From Bacteroidota bacterium (lineage in GTDB: Bacteria > Bacteroidota > Bacteroidia > CAIKAF01): a stretch of DNA of 56,649 nt. Positions 43,322 to 52,339 of the stretch are shown here, piece after piece. Position numbers and translations under genes: made by a program. Each line of letters starts with the position of its first letter. Position 1 is the stretch's first letter. The notes below the pieces were generated by a model that saw only the letters and a program-made list of their open reading frames with translations, had not been told where the DNA came from and did no database searches. Location: positions 1 through 56,649 of the forward strand of contig JAEZEQ010000026.1 of the NCBI GenBank assembly GCA_023432985.1, given 5' to 3'.

Positions 43322-43977
43322 ATATGATTTAAGAAAGCGATCAATTCTTTTTGGTCGCTTTTTCTTTTAAAATTCGTAATAGCCGGAATATGATCCATGA
43401 AATAATTCTGAAAATGTGCTGTTTCCAAAACCGCAGAAGCGAGTGACATGGCGTATTTATAGCGGGGATTGCATTCGCGTATAAAAACAGAAATAACCTC
43501 ACATACCTGCTCGTATGGTTCGAAGAAATGCTGTCTATTATCCTCGTCGACCTGTTTGGTCAGATAAGCTTTAGAACCTTCTGCCACCACAATGCGATGC
43601 AGTACACCTTCATTGATATAATGGGTAGTATTATCATCCTTCACATTACTGGCGAGTAATTTTATCACCTTACGGATTTTAGCATCGGCACTTTTCAGGT
43701 TATTCGTTTCAAAAATAATTTGCAGTCGTAACCAGGACCAATACCAGGCGGTCAGATATAGCAATAATTTATGTTTATTTTCAAAATAACGATAAATTCC
43801 GGCCTCAGTAGATCCGATTTCTAAAGCTAATTTTTTAAAATTAAAGGCTTCAAATCCCATTTCATCCATTAAAAGAATACTGTTTTTCAGAATATTCCTT
43901 CCCAACTCCGAATCTTCCGGATTGCGTAAATAAAGGGACTTATTGATTTCCAAATGTATAGGCAAGGTCAGCTTCAT
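43300..43977 (-). CDS. TetR family transcriptional regulator
   Basis: The 225-residue protein has an N-terminal TetR helix-turn-helix (about 25-75, LALEIGSTEAGIYRYFENKHKLLLYL, with the typical GxxxxxIYRYF end) and a helical ligand-binding or dimer domain. It is divergent from the beta-carbonic anhydrase gene and shares a 144-bp intergenic region with it, so it may control that gene, itself or both. Ligand unknown. Confidence 0.88.
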   Translation of the reverse strand: MKLTLPIHLEINKSLYLRNPEDSELGRNILKNSILLMDEMGFEAFNFKKLALEIGSTEAGIYRYFENKHKLLLYLTAWYWSWLRLQIIFETNNLKSADAKIRKVIKLLASNVKDDNTTHYINEGVLHRIVVAEGSKAYLTKQVDEDNRQHFFEPYEQVCEVISVFIRECNPRYKYAMSLASAVLETAHFQNYFMDHIPAITNFKRKSDQKELIAFLNHMVFSVLK

Positions 43978-44068
43978 TTCTGTCGTATATGCAGCTACAA
44001 AGAAACAAACTTTTATAATTTAACTACTATTTAATTTGATAGCTTTACTATCTTTTTGGAAAAACATT

Positions 44069-44076
44069 TATATTTG
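44069..44076 (+). promoter_or_regulatory. -7 promoter element, carbonic anhydrase
   Basis: TATATTTG matches TAnnTTTG, 45 bp before the ATG at 44122. It lies in the region shared with the divergent tetR gene, and inside the upstream extension of the anhydrase frame, which supports the shorter start. Confidence 0.5.
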
Positions 44077-44121
44077 ATCCGAAAAAAGCACCTTACATTT
44101 TTAAACATAAAACAAAAGCAA

Positions 44122-44772
44122 ATGAAAACATTGACAAAAGAGATGCAAGAATCCATAACCCCGGAGATGGCTATAGGATTATTAAAAGCGGGAAATGAGC
44201 GTTTTGTAAACAACTTAAAAATCAACCGCAATCTATTGCAACAGGTCAATGAGACCTCTGACGGGCAACATCCCTTTGCGGTTGTATTGAGTTGCATCGA
44301 TAGCCGCACATCGTCGGAACTGATTTTTGATCAGGGATTGGGAGATATTTTCAGTGTGCGTTTGGCAGGTAATGTACTCAACGACGATGTATTAGGCTGC
44401 ATGGAATTTGGGTGCAAACTGGCCGGATCGAAAATAATCGTCGTACTTGGCCATACCAAATGCGGAGCCATTAAAGGTGCTTGCGACCATGTAGAAATGG
44501 GAAATTTGACCGATTTGCTCAATAAAATTCGGCCCGCTGTGGATGCCGAAAATCAGACCAAAGAAAACAGAAATTCTACGAATCCCGAGTTCGTAAATAA
44601 TGTAACCAGGCTGCATGTGAAAAGAACCGTAAATCAGATTATGGAGCGAAGTCCGATTCTTAAAGAAATGGTAGAAAAGGGCGAGATCGGAATAATCGGA
44701 GGTTTGCATGATATAGGTACAGGTAAGGTTAATTTTGACATGGAAACGTTGAAGTTGGTTCCACAAAAATAA
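44122..44772 (+). CDS. Beta-class carbonic anhydrase
   Basis: This zinc enzyme interconverts CO2 and bicarbonate in the cytoplasm. The zinc ligands and catalytic dyad are visible: C58 and D60 in VLSCIDSRTSS, H111 and C114 in VVLGHTKCGAI. The 216 residues fit a short beta-CA. I chose the ATG at 44122 (MKTLTKEMQE); an ATG in frame at 44056 lies before the -7 box and adds 22 residues outside the family pattern. Bicarbonate feeds carboxylations and also the Sua5 reaction. Possibly controlled by the divergent TetR protein. Confidence 0.93.
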   Translation: MKTLTKEMQESITPEMAIGLLKAGNERFVNNLKINRNLLQQVNETSDGQHPFAVVLSCIDSRTSSELIFDQGLGDIFSVRLAGNVLNDDVLGCMEFGCKLAGSKIIVVLGHTKCGAIKGACDHVEMGNLTDLLNKIRPAVDAENQTKENRNSTNPEFVNNVTRLHVKRTVNQIMERSPILKEMVEKGEIGIIGGLHDIGTGKVNFDMETLKLVPQK

Positions 44773-44826
44773 CACAAACGATTTCCATTCTGTTCATTTT
44801 GGTATATTTGAAAAGAATATACACTT

Positions 44827-45687
44827 ATGAAAACAGAAGGAAGAAGAAGGAGCAATAATGTTGAAGACCGCCGCAGAGGCAGAGGGAAAGGTATTGCTCT
44901 GGGGGGCGGATTAATAGCGGTTCTGATTGTAGTGGGGCAACTCCTCATGGGTGGCGATCCGCAGGAAGTATTGCAACAGGTAATCCAACAGCAGGAACAG
45001 ATTGCGAACGAGCAGTCTGCCTCTCTTCCACCCGATCCCGAGTCGGATAAAATGGCCGAATTTATTTCGGTTGCCATGGCCGGGAATGAAGATGTGTGGA
45101 AAAATATATTTCAGGATTTGGGCAAACCCTTTGTTTCGCCTACCTTGATTTTATTCAGCGGTGCTACCTCTTCGGCTTGCGGGGAGGCTCAGTCGTCTAT
45201 AGGTCCCTTTTATTGTCCCGCCGATCAGAAAATATACATAGACCTTAGTTTTTTCGAGGAATTAAGCAGTAAATACGGTGCAAAAAAAGGCGATTTTGCC
45301 ATGGCATATGTACTTGCGCATGAATTCGGACATCATATACAACATATATTGGGCACCAATGCCCGCGTGCGACAATTGCAGCAAAACAGCAGCAGCAAAG
45401 AAGCCAATCGTTTATCTGTAGCGATGGAATTACAGGCCGATTTTTATGCCGGTTTATGGGCGCATTACGATCATAAAATGTTTCAAAGTTTGGAACAAGG
45501 CGATATAGAAGAGGCTTTAAGTGCGGCTAGTGCAGTTGGAGACGATCATTTGCAAAAGAAAGGTCAGGGCTATGTAGTACCGGATGCCTTTACCCATGGC
45601 AGCTCCGAGCAACGTATGTATTGGTTCAACCTCGGATACAAAAGTGGCGATTTCCACAAAGGAGACGATACATTCAAAGGCTTATAA
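44827..45687 (+). CDS. Neutral zinc metallopeptidase (YpfJ type)
   Basis: This 286-residue protein is of the YpfJ/KPN_02809 neutral zinc metallopeptidase family. It has a basic N-terminus (RRRSNNVEDRRRGRG), one membrane helix (about 22-42) and a soluble domain with PFYCPADQKIYIDLSFFEEL, the zinc motif AHEFGHHIQ (HExxH, about 158-163) and ELQADFYAGLWAH with the third-ligand Glu. It is membrane-anchored, with the catalytic part probably on the periplasmic side. Its last 6 bp overlap the convergent cls gene. Confidence 0.92.
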   Translation: MKTEGRRRSNNVEDRRRGRGKGIALGGGLIAVLIVVGQLLMGGDPQEVLQQVIQQQEQIANEQSASLPPDPESDKMAEFISVAMAGNEDVWKNIFQDLGKPFVSPTLILFSGATSSACGEAQSSIGPFYCPADQKIYIDLSFFEELSSKYGAKKGDFAMAYVLAHEFGHHIQHILGTNARVRQLQQNSSSKEANRLSVAMELQADFYAGLWAHYDHKMFQSLEQGDIEEALSAASAVGDDHLQKKGQGYVVPDAFTHGSSEQRMYWFNLGYKSGDFHKGDDTFKGL

Positions 45688-47157
45688 CAAGGGGGAAATA
45701 ATACGTACGGTGCGTTCCATCAGTCGGCGCACAAAAGATCTTTTTTCCCATTCTGCATGCCTAATTAAGCGCGCTTCTTTCAAATCTTCTTCAAAAATTT
45801 CGCGTAAGCGAAGTGCTATTTTTCTGTCATATATCAGCGCATTTACTTCGAAATTAAATTCGAAACTGCGTATATCAAGATTTGCCGATCCAACCATAGA
45901 AAACATATCATCTATGCAAATGGATTTGGCGTGAATAAATCCTTTTTGATAAAAATACAATTCCACGCCCATTTCAATAATCTCGTCGTAATAAGAAAAA
46001 GAAGCCAGGTTGGCTATATAGGAATCGGAAATGCCGGGCACCAGCAGGCGTACGCGCACCCCGCGCAAAATGGCCATATGTAAAGCATGCAAGAGACTGA
46101 TGCTGGGAATAAAATAAGGTGTGGTGATATCAATATGCGATTGCGCCGATTCTATGGCTTCCAGGTATGCGAATAAAATAGACGGAATTTCGGAATCGGG
46201 ACCGCCGGATGCAATTTGAACCCAGGTTTTCTCTTGATGCATAGGTTTCAAAAATGCAGTATCTTTAAAAAAAGTCCGACTATAACTCAGATTTTGGCCC
46301 GAAGCAAAATTCCAATCGCATAAAAACAAATGCTGAATATTCCACACCGCAGTGCCGCATATGCGCAAGTGTGTATCGCGCCAAAACATTTTATTCTCCT
46401 CTTCCGAATTGATATATCGATCGCTCACGTTGATTCCGCCCAAATATGCGGTATGTCCGTCTATAATCACCAATTTGCGGTGATTTCTATAATTCAAGCG
46501 GTCGGCGAGAGCCGAAAAAATAACCTCATAAAAAGGATAGGTTTCCACCCCGTTTTCTCTCAATCTTTTGGCAATATTTCCGGCTATTTTCCGGCTGCCG
46601 AAGTCGTCGTAAATAAAACGCACCTTGACGCCTTCCTTAGCTTTTTGGATGAGCAGTTCGGCCAATTCATTCCCAATTCCATCGTTCTCATAAATATAAT
46701 ACTCGAGATGTATATGTTCTTTGGCCTGACGTATATCTTGCAATAATTGGGGAAATTTCTCTTCTCCATTTATATGTATAGTCACCGCATTATGTTGGGT
46801 CAAAATGCTTTTATTATCCGAAAAGAGCATTTGGGCATTTCCGGCGAACTGTTCGTATTCCGCTTTAAACTCCGCAGCTTTTTCCGTGCGATAATCTTCG
46901 AACAATTGTTTCAGATTGGAGGTTTGTCGGAAGTCTATGCTTAACTTTTTGGAGTAAAGGTGTTTTTTCTTCACATTTCGCCCGACGAACAAATAAATAA
47001 TAATCCCTAAAGCGGGCAGGAGTATAATCAGCAATATATAAGCAACAGCCTTAGAGGAGGTACGTGTTTCCATGAGCACGCGTATGCACAGCGCAATTAC
47101 AAAAACTGCATAGAACAATCCCAGTAACCCATTCCAATTCAAGCTGTCGACCAACAT
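45682..47157 (-). CDS. cls: Cardiolipin synthase
   Basis: This phospholipase D-family enzyme condenses two phosphatidylglycerol molecules into cardiolipin at the inner membrane. The 491-residue protein has two N-terminal membrane helices (about 10-30 and 38-58) and two HxKx4D catalytic motifs, HRKLVIIDGHTAYLGG (about 224) and HAKSICIDDMFSMVGS (about 405), both complete with GG/GS. Length and layout are those of ClsA-type enzymes. It overlaps the convergent zinc peptidase gene by 6 bp. Confidence 0.93.
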   Translation of the reverse strand: MLVDSLNWNGLLGLFYAVFVIALCIRVLMETRTSSKAVAYILLIILLPALGIIIYLFVGRNVKKKHLYSKKLSIDFRQTSNLKQLFEDYRTEKAAEFKAEYEQFAGNAQMLFSDNKSILTQHNAVTIHINGEEKFPQLLQDIRQAKEHIHLEYYIYENDGIGNELAELLIQKAKEGVKVRFIYDDFGSRKIAGNIAKRLRENGVETYPFYEVIFSALADRLNYRNHRKLVIIDGHTAYLGGINVSDRYINSEEENKMFWRDTHLRICGTAVWNIQHLFLCDWNFASGQNLSYSRTFFKDTAFLKPMHQEKTWVQIASGGPDSEIPSILFAYLEAIESAQSHIDITTPYFIPSISLLHALHMAILRGVRVRLLVPGISDSYIANLASFSYYDEIIEMGVELYFYQKGFIHAKSICIDDMFSMVGSANLDIRSFEFNFEVNALIYDRKIALRLREIFEEDLKEARLIRHAEWEKRSFVRRLMERTVRIISPLL

Positions 47158-47194
47158 TAAAACAAGAAATTAAAGTGCAGCTTAAAGTGCTTCA

Positions 47195-48190
47195 TCAATT
47201 TAGCTTCGATAAATACAGCACTAAGTCGACCAACCTATTGCTATAACCGGCTTCGTTGTCATACCAACCCACCACTTTCACCATATTACCGATAACGGTG
47301 GTTAACTGTGCGTCGTACACGCAGCTATGCGGATTCCCGATAACATCCGAAGACACGATGGGGTCAACTTCATATTGCAAAATACCTTTAAGTGCATTTT
47401 CAGAAGCCTCTTTAAATGCGGCATTGATTTCATCCACCGATTTGGGGTTTTTCACAATAAGCGTAATATCGGTAAGCGAACCATCTTTCACGGGGACGCG
47501 TATGCCTGCACCGCCAATTTTACCGTCGAGATCGGGGAAAATTTTGGTAATCGCTTTTGCGGCACCGGTGGATGTAGGAATAATATTTTCGGCTGCAGCG
47601 CGAGCGCGTCTAAGGTCTTTATGGGGACTATCGTGCAGTCTTTGATCCGAAGTATAGGAATGCACCGTAGTAATAAATCCGCTTTGGGCATCACAAAGTT
47701 CTTCTATAACCTTAATCATAGGTGCGGCATTATTGGTCGTACAAGAAGCATTAGAGATAATCAAATCATTTGCATCGAGTATATGTTCATTCACGCCCAT
47801 AACCACACTTTTCACCTTATCTCCATCTGCGGGGGCCGAAATAATTACCTTTTTGGCTCCGGCTTCTATATGTGCATAGGCTTTATCGTAACTACGAAAC
47901 AAGCCGGTACATTCAATCACCACGTCCACCTTCAAATCGTTCCAGGGCAATTCGGCCGGATTTTTCAGAGCAAAAACGGGAATATTTTTCCCATTTATTT
48001 TTAGTCCACCCTCCTCATTTTCCACAGAGCCATCGAATTTTCCATGCACGGTATCGTATTTAAACAAATGTGCTAAAGTCCGCGTATCTGTCAGGTCATT
48101 AATAGCTACCACTTCCAACTCTTCCTTGCGAAGCAACATTTTCAATGTATATCGTCCTATTCTGCCAAAACCATTAATTGCTATTCTCAT
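47195..48190 (-). CDS. gap: Glyceraldehyde-3-phosphate dehydrogenase, type I
   Basis: GAPDH oxidises glyceraldehyde 3-phosphate to 1,3-bisphosphoglycerate with NAD in glycolysis. The 331 residues start RIAINGFGRIGR (NAD-binding) and show the active-site SNASCTTNNAAP (catalytic Cys about 151). The family Cys four residues later is here Asn-Asn, a variant not expected to stop activity. HSYTSDQRLHDSPHKDLRRARAA and WYDNEAGYS follow. A minus-strand -7 candidate TAGGTTTG lies at 48286-48293, divergent from the M43 protease promoter. Confidence 0.95.
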   Translation of the reverse strand: MRIAINGFGRIGRYTLKMLLRKEELEVVAINDLTDTRTLAHLFKYDTVHGKFDGSVENEEGGLKINGKNIPVFALKNPAELPWNDLKVDVVIECTGLFRSYDKAYAHIEAGAKKVIISAPADGDKVKSVVMGVNEHILDANDLIISNASCTTNNAAPMIKVIEELCDAQSGFITTVHSYTSDQRLHDSPHKDLRRARAAAENIIPTSTGAAKAITKIFPDLDGKIGGAGIRVPVKDGSLTDITLIVKNPKSVDEINAAFKEASENALKGILQYEVDPIVSSDVIGNPHSCVYDAQLTTVIGNMVKVVGWYDNEAGYSNRLVDLVLYLSKLN

Positions 48191-48304
48191 AATTATTTAA
48201 TAATATTGATTAATTCTTGAAAAATTACCTTGTAAAATTACTGAAATATTAAATTTGTACTATACTTGCAGTTCGAATTTTCTGACAAACCTAAAAATTT
48301 GTCA

Positions 48305-48335
48305 TTGCATAAAAAATAATGAATCGTTAAATTTG
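48305..48335 (+). promoter_or_regulatory. Promoter, secreted M43 protease gene
   Basis: TTG (48305-48307), a 20-bp spacer and TAAATTTG (48328-48335) fit the Bacteroidota -33/-7 pattern exactly, 19 bp before the ATG at 48355. A second TAAATTTG (48250-48257) lies upstream. This is the best full promoter in the window. Confidence 0.7.
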
Positions 48336-48354
48336 TATTCAAGAAATACGTAAT

Positions 48355-50565
48355 ATGAAAAAAGTTTTAATAGCAACCGCCATTTTTGTGGGTATACAAG
48401 GTGGACTAAAAGCGCAACACGTGCACACTTCGAGGTGTGGGGCACCCAATTTTTCCGAATCTATGCAATCTGTGGAATTTGCGACCCAAGAAGCCCAATT
48501 CAGAGCTTATTTAGCCAATAAAGAATCTTTACCTTTTGCAGAAAAGGCATTGGACTTGCGTATTATTCCTGTGGTGGTGCATGTGATTCATGATGGCACT
48601 CCCGCTTCCAATATTTCGAAAGCAGAGATTAATACCATGATGACCAATATCAATAATGGTTTTAATTTATCCTATCCGAATGTAGGAAATATACCTGTAC
48701 ATTTTGATTCTTTGGCAACCGATGCCGAAATCGAATTCAGATTGGCAGAGGTAGATCCATGGGGCAATTGTACGGACGGAATTCGTCGCGTATATGCTCC
48801 TTATGCTGCGATAAATGCACATGAAGATAAACGATTCAAAAGTTTAAGTTATTGGGATCGTTCCAAATATTTGAATATATGGATCGTGAAAAACATAAAG
48901 GAGCCCAATAGCACAACTCCGGGTACAGTTTTGGGTTATGCCTATTATCCTGGAGGAGCACAGGCTCTTAAAGACGGACCAACGGTAGCCTCTTCTGTTG
49001 CGGCTACTTCACAATCTGTAGCAGCGCATGAAGTAGGTCATTATTTGAATTTAGTGCATATATGGGGTGATGAAGATTGTGGCGATGATCAGGTAAATGA
49101 CACGCCTATTTCGAAAGAGCCGAATTTTGCCTGGCCAAATCCATGTGACTCAATCGTGAAAGAAGCCACTTGTTATTTGGATTATGCAACCAATCAACAC
49201 GATTCTATAATGCGTTTCCGCATTGGTGAAAACTATCAAAATATTATGGACTATGTAAACAATTACAATTGTCCGAATATGTTCACCAAAGGACAAGTAG
49301 AAAGAATGCGCAGTGCATTGGAATTCTACAGCTTCCGAAATAATCTTTGGCAGCCGGAAAACTTAACCGCATCAGGTGTTGCTGATGGTTCGCCTGCTTG
49401 TACCGATTTGAAACCTATTGCCGATTTCTGGTCGAACAAGGTAATTACCTGTGAAGGCGGAACCATTAATTTCTCTGATGGATCATTCAACGGAAATATT
49501 AGCGCAGCAACGCATACTTTCAATTGGGAATTCGAAGGCGGAACGCCGGCTACAAGTACGGACAAAAACCCTACAGTAACCTATAATACTGCCGGTACCT
49601 ATAAAGTGAAATTTACCGTATCGAACAGTGCGGGTAGTTCTACCAAAGAAAGAGTAGAATTCATTAAAGTAATGAGTACGGATATTGAAGATAAATCATT
49701 TGGTTACAGAGAAGGTTTCGAATTTGGTGAGCCTTTCCTTCAAAACAAATGGGCTTTATCGAACGAACCTAGCGCGGATAAAGGTTGGGTATGGACAGAT
49801 CAAGCTTCTTATTCGGGAAATTACAGCTTAGTTTGCCGCAATGTGGCCAGCATCAGAGATGCAAAATACACAGCTATTACACCTGCTTATAATATGAATT
49901 CCATTACGGGTTCAAGCAAAAAATTACGTTTCAAAGCAGCTTATGCATTGCGTACAGAATCGGATTATGCATTTGATCCTGAAGATCAAAACTACTATGC
50001 GGTAATCGACGATAAATTAATTATTTCTCGTTCGGCGGATTGCGGATTGACTTGGTCTCCCGTAAAAAGCTTTACCATGGCAGAATTGGTTTCGGGTGGC
50101 GTTAATCCGGGGAGTTTTGTACCTCAGGATTTGGTTGAATGGAAAACACATACCATCAATCTAAACGGAACAAATGCGGGTGGTGCCAATGTACGTTTCC
50201 GTTTCGAATTCACTTCCGGATGTCAGTTCAATAATAACCTATATATAGATGATATAGAAATATATGAAGAGTCGAAATTATCTGTAGACAATTTCCAAAC
50301 CGAAGATCTTCAAATTGCTGTATTCCCTAATCCGGTGAATGCCGATGCTACTTTAAAATTTGCCTTACCTAATCAAATCGAAACCGTTCAGATTTCGGCT
50401 TATGATATGGTTGGAAAGCAAGTAGGTTCTATTTATAATGGATCGCTTGGACAAGGAGAGCACATGATTCAAATCAGCCGTTCTCTATTTGGTGCACCTG
50501 GCGTTTACTTTATCAAAGTACAATTAGATCAACGCAGCTTTGTAGAACGCATAGTTGTTCAATAA
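48355..50565 (+). CDS. Secreted M43 (pappalysin-like) metalloprotease, T9SS type A
   Basis: This 736-residue extracellular zinc protease has a signal peptide (1-20, GGLKAQ) and an M43 catalytic domain (about 65-330) with the metzincin motif HEVGHYLNLVHIWGD (H225, E226, H229, H235) and an INIMDY-like Met-turn (NIMDYVN). Then come a PKD domain (about 370-445, FNWEFEGGTPATSTDKNPTVTY), a jelly-roll-like domain (about 450-640) and the T9SS type A sorting domain (about 655-736, VFPNPVNADATLKF to ERIVVQ). It probably degrades external protein. A terminator follows at 50593-50620. Confidence 0.93.
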   Translation: MKKVLIATAIFVGIQGGLKAQHVHTSRCGAPNFSESMQSVEFATQEAQFRAYLANKESLPFAEKALDLRIIPVVVHVIHDGTPASNISKAEINTMMTNINNGFNLSYPNVGNIPVHFDSLATDAEIEFRLAEVDPWGNCTDGIRRVYAPYAAINAHEDKRFKSLSYWDRSKYLNIWIVKNIKEPNSTTPGTVLGYAYYPGGAQALKDGPTVASSVAATSQSVAAHEVGHYLNLVHIWGDEDCGDDQVNDTPISKEPNFAWPNPCDSIVKEATCYLDYATNQHDSIMRFRIGENYQNIMDYVNNYNCPNMFTKGQVERMRSALEFYSFRNNLWQPENLTASGVADGSPACTDLKPIADFWSNKVITCEGGTINFSDGSFNGNISAATHTFNWEFEGGTPATSTDKNPTVTYNTAGTYKVKFTVSNSAGSSTKERVEFIKVMSTDIEDKSFGYREGFEFGEPFLQNKWALSNEPSADKGWVWTDQASYSGNYSLVCRNVASIRDAKYTAITPAYNMNSITGSSKKLRFKAAYALRTESDYAFDPEDQNYYAVIDDKLIISRSADCGLTWSPVKSFTMAELVSGGVNPGSFVPQDLVEWKTHTINLNGTNAGGANVRFRFEFTSGCQFNNNLYIDDIEIYEESKLSVDNFQTEDLQIAVFPNPVNADATLKFALPNQIETVQISAYDMVGKQVGSIYNGSLGQGEHMIQISRSLFGAPGVYFIKVQLDQRSFVERIVVQ

Positions 50566-50592
50566 ACCTGCATTCATTTTACAATTTTCGAG

Positions 50593-50620
50593 AGGCAAGC
50601 CGCAAGGTTTGCCTTTTTTT
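50593..50620 (+). terminator. Rho-independent terminator after the M43 protease gene
   Basis: AGGCAAGCC and GGTTTGCCT form a 9-bp stem (one wobble) with a GCAA tetraloop and T7. Confidence 0.9.
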
Positions 50621-50738
50621 ATTTCTCATTATTTTTTGTTTACGAATAATCATGGGCTATTGGCGCAAGTAAGTGGACTTATAACTAAAAATAAATCCCT
50701 TTTGCTGAATGGGAAAAATAAAGCATGAAATGGGGATT

Positions 50739-50746
50739 TACCTTTG
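50739..50746 (+). promoter_or_regulatory. -7 promoter element, comM/yifB
   Basis: TACCTTTG matches TAnnTTTG. It overlaps the first possible start of the frame (TTG at 50744), so translation must begin downstream, at the ATG at 50765. Confidence 0.5.
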
Positions 50747-50764
50747 ATTAGAAAACAAGAAAAC

Positions 50765-52306
50765 ATGTTGGTAAAAACCTATGGAAGTGCGTTAATGGGC
50801 GTACATGCCTTAACAATTTCGGTGGAGGTACATTTAACAAATGGCACTCATTTTTTTTTAGTGGGTTTGCCCGATAATGCCGTTAAGGAGAGTCAGCATC
50901 GGATACATTCGGCCATTAAGAATATAGGTTTTCAATTGCCCGTCAAAAAGACCACGATCAATATGGCTCCTGCGGATATACGCAAAGAGGGCTCGGCATA
51001 CGATTTAACTCTGGCAGTGGGCTTACTGGCGGCGGCAGGAGAAATACCGACAGACTTACTCGGGGAATATATTATCATGGGCGAATTGGCTTTAGACGGC
51101 ACTTTAAGACCCATAAAAGGAGCATTGCCCATATGCATACAAGCGGCTGCGGATGGCTTCAAGGGCATCATACTTCCCCTTCAAAATGCACGAGAGGCCG
51201 GTATAGTGCGCGATATACAAGTATATGGCGTCAGCAATTTAAGAGAAGTGGTCGATTATTTCACCGGAAAATTGGCCATAGAGCCGACCGTATTAAATCC
51301 GGAATTGGAATTTATGCAAAACACAAATGAGTATAAGATCGATTTTTCGGAAGTAAAGGGTCAGGAGAATATTAAGCGGGCCTTAGAAATTGCGGCGGCC
51401 GGTGGGCATAATGCCTTGCTAATCGGCCCTCCCGGATCGGGAAAAACCATGTTGGCCAAAAGATTGCCCGGCATATTGCCCCCATTGACATTAGAGGAAG
51501 CATTAGAGACCACAAAAATCTATTCGGTGGCCGGCAAAATGAACCTAAGCGATGCTTTGATAACCCGCAGGCCCTTTCGGAGTCCGCACCATACCATCAG
51601 CGACGTGGCCTTGGTCGGGGGTGGATCGAACCCACAGCCGGGCGAAATATCCCTGGCCCATAACGGGGTTTTATTTCTGGACGAATTGCCCGAATTCAAA
51701 AGGCAGGTATTGGAGGTAATGCGTCAACCATTGGAAGAACGGATTATGACTATTTCCCGTTCTCGATTTTCTGTACAGTATCCATCGGGGTTTATGTTGA
51801 TTGCCGGGATGAATCCTTGTCCCTGCGGCAATTTCAATCACCCCGAAAAGCCATGTATATGTGCACCGGGAACTGTATCCAAATATTTGAATCGCATTTC
51901 GGGTCCCCTACTCGACCGCATCGATTTGCATGTAGAAGTAACCCCGGTCAAATTTCAGGAACTGACCCAGAAATCCACAAGCGAAAAAAGTGTCGATATA
52001 CGAAAAAGAGTAATCGCTGCACGCAAGATACAGCTCGAAAGGTATAAAGATGAAGCCGGTTATTATTGCAATGCGCAAATGAATAAAAATCAAATCGAAA
52101 AATATGTCGACATTCAGGAATCGGGACTCATGCTTTTAAAAACGGCTATGCAAAAACTGGGATTATCGGCAAGGGCCTACGATCGCATTTTAAAAGTAAG
52201 CCGCACCATTGCCGATTTAGAGGGCAGTAGCAGCGTACAGACGCATCATTTGGCCGAGGCCATACAGTTTAGAAGTTTGGACAGAGATAACTGGGGAACA
52301 GCGTAG
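50765..52306 (+). CDS. ComM/YifB family Mg-chelatase-like AAA+ ATPase
   Basis: This cytoplasmic AAA+ protein is of the YifB/ComM family; ComM is a helicase that aids branch migration in natural transformation. The 513-residue protein has the N-terminal ChlI-like domain (about 20-150: VGLPDNAVKESQHRIHSAIKNIGF), Walker A GPPGSGKTMLAKRLP (about 221), RSPHHTISDVALVGGG, Walker B GVLFLDELPEF, MNPCPCGNF and the C-terminal Mg-chelatase domain (about 400-505, DRIDLHVEV then LSARAYDRILKVSRTIADLE). A DNA-uptake link could be shared with the HhH protein at 23203, which is inference. Confidence 0.93.
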   Translation: MLVKTYGSALMGVHALTISVEVHLTNGTHFFLVGLPDNAVKESQHRIHSAIKNIGFQLPVKKTTINMAPADIRKEGSAYDLTLAVGLLAAAGEIPTDLLGEYIIMGELALDGTLRPIKGALPICIQAAADGFKGIILPLQNAREAGIVRDIQVYGVSNLREVVDYFTGKLAIEPTVLNPELEFMQNTNEYKIDFSEVKGQENIKRALEIAAAGGHNALLIGPPGSGKTMLAKRLPGILPPLTLEEALETTKIYSVAGKMNLSDALITRRPFRSPHHTISDVALVGGGSNPQPGEISLAHNGVLFLDELPEFKRQVLEVMRQPLEERIMTISRSRFSVQYPSGFMLIAGMNPCPCGNFNHPEKPCICAPGTVSKYLNRISGPLLDRIDLHVEVTPVKFQELTQKSTSEKSVDIRKRVIAARKIQLERYKDEAGYYCNAQMNKNQIEKYVDIQESGLMLLKTAMQKLGLSARAYDRILKVSRTIADLEGSSSVQTHHLAEAIQFRSLDRDNWGTA

Positions 52307-52324
52307 CATGAATACAAAAAAATG

Positions 52325-52332
52325 TATCTTTG
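52325..52332 (+). promoter_or_regulatory. -7 promoter element, mtaB
   Basis: TATCTTTG matches TAnnTTTG, 7 bp before the ATG at 52340, giving an almost leaderless transcript. It overlaps the frame opening at 52322 (ATG), which makes the downstream ATG the likelier start. Confidence 0.5.
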
Positions 52333-52339
52333 CACTCGC